From Burkholderiales bacterium RIFOXYD12_FULL_59_19 (GTDB lineage Bacteria; Pseudomonadota; Gammaproteobacteria; Burkholderiales; Burkholderiaceae_C): a stretch of DNA of 60,614 bases. Of the stretch, positions 47,605 to 56,000 are shown one piece after another. Under the pieces are notes generated by a model. The model was not told the origin of the DNA. It did not search any database and saw only the letters and a program-made list of their open reading frames with translations. The position numbers and the translations under genes are program-made. Location: positions 1 to 60,614 of the forward strand of contig MESQ01000049.1 in the NCBI GenBank assembly GCA_001771065.1. Direction: 5' to 3'. How positions within the stretch are numbered: the stretch's first letter is position 1; each line of letters begins with the position of its first letter.

Positions 47605-48828
47605 ATGCCGGTCTATTCCTTTGAAGCCCTCAGCGCCGCTGGCGACACACGCAAGGGTGTGATCGAGGCGGACTCGGCCAAGGCCGCGCGCGGTCTGCTG
47701 CGTGCCCAGGCGCTGGTGCCGCTTAAGGTGGAGGCTGTCAGCGCCCAGGCAAGTGACCCAGCACAGGCCGGCAAGGCCCGTCGACGCGGCCGCGTTTTCA
47801 GCGCCACCGCCCTGGCCATCTGGACGCGTCAGCTCGCTGGTCTGGTGTCTTCGGGTCTGCCACTGGAGCGTGCGTTGTCGTCGCTGTCGGATGAGGCTGA
47901 AAAAGCCCCTGAACGTGAGTTGGTGGCCATGCTGCGCGCCGAGGTCAACGGTGGCACGCCGTTTGGCAAGGCGCTGGCCCAGCACCCGCGCGAGTTTTCG
48001 GATATTTTTGTGGCGGTGATCGGCGCCGGTGAGCAAAGCGGCAACCTCGGGCTGGTGTTGGAACGCCTGGCCGACGACCTTGAAGAACAGCACGCGCTCA
48101 AAGCCAAGTTGATCGGCGCCGCCCTGTACCCGGCCATTGTGTCGCTGGTGGCGGTGGTCATCGTGCTGTTCTTGGTGACCTACGTGGTGCCGCAGGTGGC
48201 CAACGTATTTGCCGGCAGCAAGCGTGCGTTGCCCTTGCTCACGGTGATCATGATTTCCACCAGTGCCTTCCTCCGAAATTACGGCTGGTTGCTGTTGCTG
48301 GCAGGGGTTGCTGGCGTTTTTGGCGCGCGCCTGGCCCTGGCCAATGAAAAACTGCGTGAGCGATTTGATGCCGCCTGGCTGAATCTGCCGATTCTGGGCA
48401 AGATGTCGCGCAGCTACAACTCGGCGCGTTTTGCCAGTACCCTGGCCATGCTGGCCGCGGCGGGTGTGCCCATTTTGAAAGCCTTGCAGGCGGCCGCCCA
48501 GACCTTGTCCAACCGCGCCATGCGCACCGATGCGCTTGACGCCCTGGTGCTGGTGCGTGAAGGCGCGCCGCTGGCCTCGGCGCTGGCGCAAAAAAAGCGC
48601 TTTCCGGGCTTGCTGGCCATGTTTGCGCGCCTGGGTGAACAAACCGGCACCTTGCCCCTGATGCTGCAGCGTGCCGCCAAACAGCTTAGCACCGAGGTGC
48701 AGCGCCGTGCCATGCAGCTTGCCACCCTGCTGGAGCCGCTGCTGATCGTGGCGATGGGCGGGGTGGTGATGCTGATCGTGCTGGCGGTGCTGATGCCGAT
48801 CATCCAGCTCAATCAGTTGGTGAAGTAG
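47605..48828 (+). CDS. gspF: Type II secretion inner-membrane protein GspF
   Basis: Polytopic platform protein. The 407-residue protein has the N-terminal AVYSFEALSA-type start (MPVYSFEALSAAGDTRKGVI), two homologous T2SSF domains (ALAIWTRQLAGLVSSGLPLE and ARFASTLAMLAAAGVPILKA) and three membrane helices (about residues 172-193, 220-240 and 375-397). Last gene of the operon. It faces the GGDEF-EAL gene tail to tail, with 45 bases between. Confidence 0.95.
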   Translation: MPVYSFEALSAAGDTRKGVIEADSAKAARGLLRAQALVPLKVEAVSAQASDPAQAGKARRRGRVFSATALAIWTRQLAGLVSSGLPLERALSSLSDEAEKAPERELVAMLRAEVNGGTPFGKALAQHPREFSDIFVAVIGAGEQSGNLGLVLERLADDLEEQHALKAKLIGAALYPAIVSLVAVVIVLFLVTYVVPQVANVFAGSKRALPLLTVIMISTSAFLRNYGWLLLLAGVAGVFGARLALANEKLRERFDAAWLNLPILGKMSRSYNSARFASTLAMLAAAGVPILKALQAAAQTLSNRAMRTDALDALVLVREGAPLASALAQKKRFPGLLAMFARLGEQTGTLPLMLQRAAKQLSTEVQRRAMQLATLLEPLLIVAMGGVVMLIVLAVLMPIIQLNQLVK

Positions 48829-48873
48829 CTGTTTCATGGGGGTTTCTGGGCATCATCGCGGCACGCCACCCGG

Positions 48874-51504
48874 TCATGGCAGTTTGCACCAGGCGGCATC
48901 GGGTTGCCAACTGGCGGCCCAGGCGGGTAACTGGTCGGCGGGCATGGGCCGGGCAATGCCGTAGCCTTGGGCCAGCTCGCAGCCCAGGTGCAGCAATGCT
49001 GTGCCGTGCGCCACTGTTTCCACGCCTTCGGCAATGACCTCGCGCTTGAAAGCCGCAGCCAGGCCGATGACGCCTTGCAAAATGGCCAGATCATCCGGGT
49101 CGTCGAGCATGTCGCGCACAAAACTCTTGTCGATTTTGAGCAGCGCCACGCGCAAGCGCTTGAGGTAAGTGAGTGATGAATAGCCGGTGCCAAAGTCATC
49201 CAGCGCAAACCGCACGCCCATCGTGGCACAGGCCTCAAGGACCTGCGATACCTGCGCCATGTCTTCCAGTGCGCTGGTTTCCAGCACTTCAAGCTCCAGG
49301 CTGGACGCACACACTTGCGGGTGCGCCGCAAGCAAGGCTTGCAGACGCGCGACAAAGTCACCCTGCTGTAACTGGCGGGCGCCAATGTTGACGCTGACGG
49401 GCAACTCAAGCCCTGCGGCTTGCCATTGCCCGATTTGGGTCAGGGCGGTGTTGATCACCCATTCGCCAACTTCCACCGCCAGCGGGTGATCTTCGATCAC
49501 AGGCAAGAATTCTGCCGGCGCCAGCAGCCCGCGTTCCGGATGTTGCCATCGGATAAGCGCCTCGGCGCCAATGACTTTGCCGCTGCGCATATTCACCTTG
49601 GGCTGGTAGTGCAACACGAATTCGCAGTTCGCCAGTGCTTGGCGGAGGCGCTTCAGGCTTTCGTGGTGATGGCGCAGGCTGTTGTCTTGCGCGGCATCAA
49701 AGATCTGGTAGCGGTTTTTGCCCGCCACTTTGGCTTGGTACATGGCCTGGTCGGCCTGACGCAGGAGTTGATCCGCCTCAATGTCTTGCGCCTGCGGGTA
49801 GAAGGTGATGCCCACGCTGGCCGACACCTGCAGGCTCAGCTCACCCACCTGCACCGGCAGGGCTGCCGCTGCCAGCAGCCGGTGGAGCAAGGGCACGCTG
49901 GTTGACGTGTCCTCCAGGTCGATCAGCACGGCCACAAATTCATCGCCACCCAGGCGCGCCAGCGTGTCGCCTTCGCGCAACGCCTCTTTCATCCGCTTGG
50001 CCAGAACGATGAGTATCTGGTCGCCGGTCTGGTGGCCGTGGCGGTCGTTGATGGCTTTGAAGCCATCCAGGTCGAGGTAGGCTACAGCCAACTGGTGTTG
50101 GCGACGTAGTGCTTGCACCATGGCCTGCTGCAGCCGGTCGGCCAATAGACGGCGGTTGGGCAGGTGGGTCAGCGGATCAAAGTACGCCAGCTTTGCCACA
50201 TGGGCCTCGGCCTGCCTGCGGGCGGTGACATCATGCGAAATCACGATCAAGCGGGGTTCCTGGCCCGGCGCGACCGGCTTGCGTGCCACCGACAATTCAA
50301 ACCAGCGCGGTCCATCAGGCATTGTCAGCATCAGCTCGCGGCCATGGGAAAACCCGCTCTCTTGTGCCTGGGCCAGGGCATCCAGCACCAGCGCCGCGGC
50401 CTCTGCGGGCAGGACCTGCGCCACTGTCTTGCCCACCAGGTCTTGCATGGGTGTCATCAGCAACCGGGAGTGCGGCGCGTGGCAGGTGTAATAGCGGCCG
50501 TCCAGACCCATTTCAAACAACAGGTCCGGAATGGCGCTCAGGGTGGCCGCAAGCTGTTGCTCAGACGCCTGAATCTCCAGCGTGCGGGCGTGTACCTGCT
50601 GCTCCAGGTCGTGCCGTTGGGCCGACTGGCGCAACTGTAGTTTGAAAAGGTAAGCCAACAGCATCGACCACAACACGACCACACTGGCTTTGACGGTCAG
50701 ACCGACCGGGTCGTCCCAGCCGGCCGTGGGTGACACGCTCAGCGTCCAGCCGCCGTTAGGCACCGAAAAGCTCTTGCGTACCGGATCAGGCAGGGCCTGG
50801 TTGCTCGACGCCATGATGACCTGCATCTGCCCACTTTCAGGCACGATGCGCCACAGTTTGTAGTTGAAGCCGCGCGCCGACAACTCCGGCAATTTAACCG
50901 GGTCCAGGGCTTGCGGCAGTTTGAGCACCACATTGACGAAGCCCCAAAAACTGGTCGTGCCATCAGCCTGGTTCCAAAATATCGGCAGTCTGGCCACCAG
51001 GCCGGTACCCCCCTGGCGCAACGCCAATGGCCCGGCCAGGGTGAGCTTACCGGTGTTGCGCGCCAGCTGCGTCTCAGCCCGCATCACCGGGTCTTGCAAA
51101 AGATTCAGGCCAATGGCCGCTTCATTGCCTGTGATCGGCACCGCATGGGCAATGATGCCGTCCGGGGCATAAATCAGCACAGATGCCCCGGGGTAGTCCG
51201 GCAGCATTTTGGTGGCCACATGCTCAAAGTCATTGATCTTGCCCTCTGCTTGCTGAACCAGCGCGGCCATCGCGTACACCACGGAAAGCGCACGGTCAAG
51301 GTGGTTTTGTGTCTCATTGGCACGGTCACTGGCGAGTGCATAGACTTGCGCCCGTGCGGTGTCAAGGCGATTGCCTTCCATCTGCCAGACGATCACCCCA
51401 CCCAGCATCAGCGATGTCAATAACACCAGCGAAGTGAACAGCTGTGGCCGCCTTGACAGTGTTGATGCCAAGGAAACGAAGAGGGCATTAAATCGCATGG
51501 GCAC
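48874..51504 (-). CDS. CHASE-PAS-GGDEF-EAL c-di-GMP signalling protein
   Basis: An 876-residue membrane sensor. N-terminal helix (FTSLVLLTSLMLGGVIVWQM, residues about 23-42), a periplasmic CHASE-type domain (residues about 70-280, with VSPTAGWDD), a second helix (about 270-292), a PAS domain (about 305-430), GGDEF with intact RLGGDEF (about residues 515-525) and EAL with GAEALIRW (about 645) and DDFGTGYSSL. Both output motifs are intact, so it may make or degrade c-di-GMP depending on the signal, which is unknown. Start at 51504 or Met3. Confidence 0.9.
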   Translation of the reverse strand: MPMRFNALFVSLASTLSRRPQLFTSLVLLTSLMLGGVIVWQMEGNRLDTARAQVYALASDRANETQNHLDRALSVVYAMAALVQQAEGKINDFEHVATKMLPDYPGASVLIYAPDGIIAHAVPITGNEAAIGLNLLQDPVMRAETQLARNTGKLTLAGPLALRQGGTGLVARLPIFWNQADGTTSFWGFVNVVLKLPQALDPVKLPELSARGFNYKLWRIVPESGQMQVIMASSNQALPDPVRKSFSVPNGGWTLSVSPTAGWDDPVGLTVKASVVVLWSMLLAYLFKLQLRQSAQRHDLEQQVHARTLEIQASEQQLAATLSAIPDLLFEMGLDGRYYTCHAPHSRLLMTPMQDLVGKTVAQVLPAEAAALVLDALAQAQESGFSHGRELMLTMPDGPRWFELSVARKPVAPGQEPRLIVISHDVTARRQAEAHVAKLAYFDPLTHLPNRRLLADRLQQAMVQALRRQHQLAVAYLDLDGFKAINDRHGHQTGDQILIVLAKRMKEALREGDTLARLGGDEFVAVLIDLEDTSTSVPLLHRLLAAAALPVQVGELSLQVSASVGITFYPQAQDIEADQLLRQADQAMYQAKVAGKNRYQIFDAAQDNSLRHHHESLKRLRQALANCEFVLHYQPKVNMRSGKVIGAEALIRWQHPERGLLAPAEFLPVIEDHPLAVEVGEWVINTALTQIGQWQAAGLELPVSVNIGARQLQQGDFVARLQALLAAHPQVCASSLELEVLETSALEDMAQVSQVLEACATMGVRFALDDFGTGYSSLTYLKRLRVALLKIDKSFVRDMLDDPDDLAILQGVIGLAAAFKREVIAEGVETVAHGTALLHLGCELAQGYGIARPMPADQLPAWAASWQPDAAWCKLP

Positions 51505-51753
51505 TAGTATGCATCAGGGATATCGGGCCTTGATTCTGGGAAAAACGCCCGATTTTGGCGTGAAGAACAGCGTTGGGCGTCATGCCGGACTTGACCCGGC
51601 AGCCATGACTTCGGACCACATGGATTGCATCCGCCATGACCGTCGCGTGGCCCGGATGCCATCCGGGGGTAGCTTGGCCCGAAGTGCTTCTGTTCTATCG
51701 CTCGGGACGCAAGGTCTGCCGATCCCGCCGCCTGACAGGCGTTTGGGTGGCGG
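51505..51753. repeat. REP-like elements between the GGDEF-EAL gene and pldA
   Basis: The 249-bp gap has no supported gene. CGTCATGCCGGACTTGACCC (51579 onward) leads into the hairpin TGCCGG (51583-51588)/CCGGCA (51596-51601), the start of a widespread intergenic palindrome family. CGGATGCCATCCGG near 51653 is a second short dyad. It probably holds the promoter of the upstream (minus-strand) signalling gene and the 3' end of pldA. Confidence 0.5.
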
Positions 51754-52926
51754 CTACCAGTCCACCAGACTTAAGCCCACGCTCAGCGCCGTGCGGCGGC
51801 GGTTGTAGTCCACCATCGAGTCGCCATAACCGCTGAACAGTTGGGTGTGCAAGCGCAGGCCGCTGTTGTTGCCAATAAAGCCGCTGTCGCCGAGCTTGCG
51901 CAGCCACTCCAGGCGCACCGAACCGTTGCCGTGGGCGCGTAATGCATGGCGCAGCGTCACGCCCAAGGTGTGGTCGGGGTTGACGTTCCAGTAGCCGGCC
52001 AGTTCAGCGCGGCCGACCAGGTCGCTGATGTCGGGGTTGTCGTCGTTGACCAGGTCTTCCGGGGTGCGGTACCAGAGCTTGCCCAGCAGGTGGAACTTCT
52101 GGTCCTTTTCCATGCCGGCCATCAGGATGGTGCGGTTCCAGCTGCGCGACAGCGGCAGCGGTTGGCCATTGGACTGGTGGTTGATGCTGATGCCGGCGTA
52201 ACGCAGCTGCCAGCCCCAGGGCATAGCAGCCTCCAGCGGGTAGATGTAGATCAGCTCAGGTTCATGGTCGGTGGTGCGGAACGGCCGCGACAGGTCGCCG
52301 CTGAAAATTTGCCAGTTGGATTGTTGTGAGTAGGCAAACCAGATCGAGTCGCGCCGGAAGGGCTCGTTTTGCGTCAGCAAGCCCTGGGCAATTTTGGTGC
52401 GAATTGACAAGCCAAGGCGCATCTCGGTGGTTTTGAACGACAGGGCGGATGCCGCCGTATGACCGGGCGCGGGTGACGTGGGTTGGGCATTGACGCTGTC
52501 AGAGCCGATCCAGGACAGGCTGATGGGCTGGTAGCCGCGAATGCCAAAGGTGCCGCAGTCGCTGCCTGCTTCCAGCTCCCAGTAGCGTGACAGTTCCGAG
52601 AACTTCGGGTTTTTGCAGTTGTGTGCTTCAGGTGCCACCATGGTCAGGACGATGGGGGCTGCTGAGGCGACAGGTGCCACAGGGGGGGTGGGCGGCGGCT
52701 TGTCTTGCTGCTGCGCCCATTGGTCAAAGCATTGCAGGCGTGCGACGCTGTCACTGCGCAAACCCATGCACTGTTGCCATCCAGCGTGGTCGGGCGCGGG
52801 TTGATTTAAGGAGACTGCTTGTGCGCTTGCTTCTATATGCACAGTGAAGCAGGCCATGAATAGCAAAGTGCCGGTTGACAAAAAGAGGCGGTCAGTTGCG
52901 GGTGTGAGGATGTTTTTGGATGTCAT
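51754..52926 (-). CDS. pldA: Outer-membrane phospholipase A (OMPLA)
   Basis: Ca2+-dependent beta-barrel phospholipase that removes misplaced phospholipids from the outer leaflet. From the Met at 52926 the protein has 390 residues: a signal peptide (FLSTGTLLFMACFTVHIEAS region), a variable N-terminal segment with Cys pairs and Pro/Ala repeats (about 45-95), then the barrel. The catalytic pattern is present: His-x-Ser in SINHQSNGQPLPLSRSWNR, with the Asn in SWNR. The E. coli enzyme is 289 residues, so this one has a longer N-terminal periplasmic part. The frame is open to 53001. Confidence 0.88.
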   Translation of the reverse strand: MTSKNILTPATDRLFLSTGTLLFMACFTVHIEASAQAVSLNQPAPDHAGWQQCMGLRSDSVARLQCFDQWAQQQDKPPPTPPVAPVASAAPIVLTMVAPEAHNCKNPKFSELSRYWELEAGSDCGTFGIRGYQPISLSWIGSDSVNAQPTSPAPGHTAASALSFKTTEMRLGLSIRTKIAQGLLTQNEPFRRDSIWFAYSQQSNWQIFSGDLSRPFRTTDHEPELIYIYPLEAAMPWGWQLRYAGISINHQSNGQPLPLSRSWNRTILMAGMEKDQKFHLLGKLWYRTPEDLVNDDNPDISDLVGRAELAGYWNVNPDHTLGVTLRHALRAHGNGSVRLEWLRKLGDSGFIGNNSGLRLHTQLFSGYGDSMVDYNRRRTALSVGLSLVDW

Positions 52927-53108
52927 GCGTGTGAAAAAACGCAGCAGATAATTTAGGCGGACTAGGTTGAGTTTGGCTTGCACACGCTGCGTCTTACGCA
53001 TTTTGAATCAGTTTTCATGAAATTTAATACTTTTCAAAAAAGTACTAAAAGTGGCTTTTGTGCCTGATCCTGCAGTCAGGCTCCGGTATTTACAGCGAAA
53101 TTCTTTCA

Positions 53109-53136
53109 TTGACTGGATAAACTGCACGCATAAAAC
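53109..53136 (+). promoter_or_regulatory. Possible sigma-70 promoter for the repeat-protein/cyclase pair
   Basis: TTGACT (53109-53114) and TAAAAC (53131-53136) with a 16-base spacer lie about 105 bases before the ATG of the coiled-coil gene, in an AT-richer gap (52927-53241) that is otherwise without a supported gene. Fair match only. Confidence 0.35.
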
Positions 53137-53241
53137 GAACAACGCAAACCATGCTGAATGCGCTATTTGATCCATGCCGTTGTCAGTGTGAACCCAACTT
53201 TGTTGATTGCCTCGCAAACTTGACGTGAATAGAATGATTTG

Positions 53242-53691
53242 ATGACCTCCGACCCTGAACCTTCTGCGCTGACTGCGACTGAGATTTTCAACCTGAAAAA
53301 GACCGTTTTTGCCTTGCGTGAGGCGCTGGAACGGGCCCAGGCGGATGCCGACGAGGCGGTGCGCCAGGGGGTGTCCCTGGCCAATGCAGACCTTGTGCAG
53401 TTCAAGGCCACCATTATTGCGCTGCGTGACGAGCTACAGGACTGGCCGCTGCGCCGTGACGATGCCGTCAGGTTGGCATTGGCGCCGCAATTTGATGAAA
53501 TCAGGCAATTAAAAGACACCATTGCCGCCTTGCGCAACACACTGGAGCTGGCGCAAGTGGCCAAAGAAGACGCGGTTTCGGCTGCGCGGACGCAGGACCA
53601 TGCAGAAATCATGCAATTAAAAGCTACCATCCAGGCCTTGCGTGACCAATGGCAGGCCACGTTGACCCCACAGACCAAGGTGGCGCCATGA
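53242..53691 (+). CDS. Coiled-coil protein of tandem 36-residue repeats
   Basis: A 149-residue protein built from three and a half repeats of exactly 36 residues. Each unit begins like IMQLKATIQALRD (others IFNLKKTVFALRE, LVQFKATIIALRD, IRQLKDTIAALRN) and continues with an Ala-rich, acidic helix containing DAV. It should form a long alpha-helical coiled coil or solenoid. It has no signal peptide or membrane helix. The ATG at 53242 follows an AGAATGATTTG context with little Shine-Dalgarno. The stop overlaps the cyclase start by 4 bases, so it is likely coupled to it and may be its partner; the role is unknown. Confidence 0.8.
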   Translation: MTSDPEPSALTATEIFNLKKTVFALREALERAQADADEAVRQGVSLANADLVQFKATIIALRDELQDWPLRRDDAVRLALAPQFDEIRQLKDTIAALRNTLELAQVAKEDAVSAARTQDHAEIMQLKATIQALRDQWQATLTPQTKVAP

Positions 53692-55997
53692 ACCAAGTCA
53701 AACCCAAGCCTGCCGCTTCGCGCTCCTCTGTTGCGGCCAAGCGTGCGCCGAGCTCTGCGGTGCGATCACGCCTCAAGCTGGTGGAACTGCTGCTGGAGGT
53801 GTCGCGTCAAATGGCCGCCTACGATTCGCTCGACGACGTGCTGCGGGCGCTGGTTGAGATGACCACCACGGCGTTGGGCGCCGAGCGTGGCACCTTGTTT
53901 TTGAACGACGAACAGACCAACGAGCTGTATTCGCGCGTGGCGCAGGGCAATATCAAACGCGAAATCCGGCTGCTGAACACCAGCGGCATTGCCGGTTATG
54001 TCTTTACCTCGGGCGAGTCGGTCTTGATTGCCGATCCCTATTCAGACCCGCGCTTTAACCGCTCGGTGGACGAGCAAACGGGCTTTGTCACGCGCAACAT
54101 CCTGTGTGCGCCGATCCGGACCGTGAAGGGCGAGATCATTGGTGTGGCGCAAACCCTGAACAAAGTGACTGGCGTGTTCAGCAAACACGACCTCACGGTG
54201 CTGGAAGCCATGACCACCCAGGGCACGCTGGCCTTGCAGAGCGCGGTGTTCATCGAGCGTATGCACGCGGTGCGCAAACAGGAGATGGAGTTTGTCGATG
54301 TGGTGTCCGAGATGACAGCCGACATCAAACTCGGTTCGCTGCTGCAAAAGGTCATGGGCGAGGCCACCCGCATGCTCAAGGCGGAACGCTCCACCCTGTT
54401 CCTGAACGACGACAAGACCCACGAACTGTGGTCTGAAGTGGGCCAGGGGCTGGCGTCGGTCCAGATCCGGCTACCCAACCACCTGGGTATTGCCGGTGCG
54501 GTGTTCAGCAGCAGCAAGGCGATCAACATCCCTTACGCCTATGCCGACCTGCGGTTTAATCCGGCGTTTGACAAGAAAACCGGGTATTTCACGCGCTCTA
54601 TTTTGTGTGTGCCCATCATCAATAAAAATGGCAAGACCATTGGCGTGACCCAGGTGCTTAACAAGCACGGTGGTCCGTTCACGGCGGAGGACGAGTCGCG
54701 GCTGCGTGCCTTTACCGCACAGATTGCCATTGCCCTGGAAAACGCCAAGTTGTTTGCCGATGTGCACAACATGAAAAATTACAACGAGGCCATGCTGGAG
54801 TCCATGTCCAATGCGGTGCTCACGCTCGACGAGGGCGGCAACATTGCCACCTGCAACACCGCCGGACTCAAGATTTTGCAAGTGACTGCGTCGCAAATTC
54901 TGCATCGGCCAGCGGCAGATTTTTTCAGTGGTGCCAACGACTGGATTTTGGCGCGACTCAAGCAGGTGGAAGACAGCGCCATGGTCGACGTGCTGATGGA
55001 TGCCGAGTTGCAGGTGGGCGACGACAAAGTGTCGGCGAACGTGACGCTGCTGCCGCTGTTGAATATGGACAAAAAGCGCCTGGGGTCGATGCTGCTGATC
55101 GAGGACATCAGCAGTGAAAAGCGCATGAAGTCCACCATGTCGCGCTACATGGACCCGGGCATTGCCGACCGGCTGGTGGCCAGCGGGGCCGAGTTGCTGG
55201 GCGGCCAAAGTGTCATGGCCACGGTGCTGTTTTCAGACATTCGCGGCTTCACCACCATCTCGGAGCAATTGGGGCCGCAAGGCACGGTGGCGCTGCTCAA
55301 CGAGTACTTCACCCTGATGGTCGATTGCATCTCGCACGAAGAAGGCATGCTCGACAAGTTCATTGGTGATGCCATCATGGCGGCGTTCGGGATCCCGGTG
55401 GGGCATGACGACGACGCCGACCGGGCGGTGCGCGCGTCGATTGCCATGGTGCGTGATTTGGCGCGCTGGAACGTGCCGCGTGTGGCGGCGGGCAAGTTGT
55501 CGGTGGACATGGGCATCGGGCTTAATACCGACATGGTGGTGTCGGGCAATATCGGTTCGAAAAAGCGCATGGACTACACCATCATTGGTGACGGCGTCAA
55601 CCTGGCTTCGCGGTTGGAGTCCGCCTGCAAGCAGTACGGCGCTCATATTCTGGTGAGCCAGTTCACCATGGCCCAGCTGCGCGGCACCTACCGCACCCGC
55701 GAGCTGGACCTGGTGGTGGTCAAGGGCAAAACGCAGCCGGTGGCCATTTTTGAGGTGCTGGACTACCACACCACCGAGTCCTACCCCAACCTGATCGATG
55801 CGCTGGGTTACTTTCGCGACGGTCTAGCCAAGTACCGGCAAGGCAAGTGGCGGGACGCGGTCAAACAATTTGACCAGGTGCTGGCGCTGAACCCGGCTGA
55901 CAAGGCTGCCAAGCTCTACGTGGAGCGTTGCCAGCAACTCGCCGAGCACCCTCCCGGCGATGCCTGGGACGGTGTCTGGGTGATGCAAAGCAAGTAG
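53688..55997 (+). CDS. GAF-GAF-PAS class III adenylate cyclase
   Basis: A 769-residue soluble signalling enzyme. Two GAF domains (about residues 35-190 and 210-365; GAERGTLFLNDEQTNELYSR and KAERSTLFLNDDKTHELWSE are clear paralogues), a PAS-like segment (about 370-480) and a class III cyclase domain (about 505-690). Metal ligands D517 (FSDIRGF) and D561 (GDAIMAAFG) and the ATP-selecting pair K557 (DKFIGD) and D629 (MDYTIIGD) point to cAMP production. A C-terminal TPR-like helix pair follows (LAKYRQGKWRDAVKQFDQVL). The GAF ligands are unknown. The frame is open from 53649. Confidence 0.92.
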   Translation: MNQVKPKPAASRSSVAAKRAPSSAVRSRLKLVELLLEVSRQMAAYDSLDDVLRALVEMTTTALGAERGTLFLNDEQTNELYSRVAQGNIKREIRLLNTSGIAGYVFTSGESVLIADPYSDPRFNRSVDEQTGFVTRNILCAPIRTVKGEIIGVAQTLNKVTGVFSKHDLTVLEAMTTQGTLALQSAVFIERMHAVRKQEMEFVDVVSEMTADIKLGSLLQKVMGEATRMLKAERSTLFLNDDKTHELWSEVGQGLASVQIRLPNHLGIAGAVFSSSKAINIPYAYADLRFNPAFDKKTGYFTRSILCVPIINKNGKTIGVTQVLNKHGGPFTAEDESRLRAFTAQIAIALENAKLFADVHNMKNYNEAMLESMSNAVLTLDEGGNIATCNTAGLKILQVTASQILHRPAADFFSGANDWILARLKQVEDSAMVDVLMDAELQVGDDKVSANVTLLPLLNMDKKRLGSMLLIEDISSEKRMKSTMSRYMDPGIADRLVASGAELLGGQSVMATVLFSDIRGFTTISEQLGPQGTVALLNEYFTLMVDCISHEEGMLDKFIGDAIMAAFGIPVGHDDDADRAVRASIAMVRDLARWNVPRVAAGKLSVDMGIGLNTDMVVSGNIGSKKRMDYTIIGDGVNLASRLESACKQYGAHILVSQFTMAQLRGTYRTRELDLVVVKGKTQPVAIFEVLDYHTTESYPNLIDALGYFRDGLAKYRQGKWRDAVKQFDQVLALNPADKAAKLYVERCQQLAEHPPGDAWDGVWVMQSK

Positions 55998-56000
55998 TCG

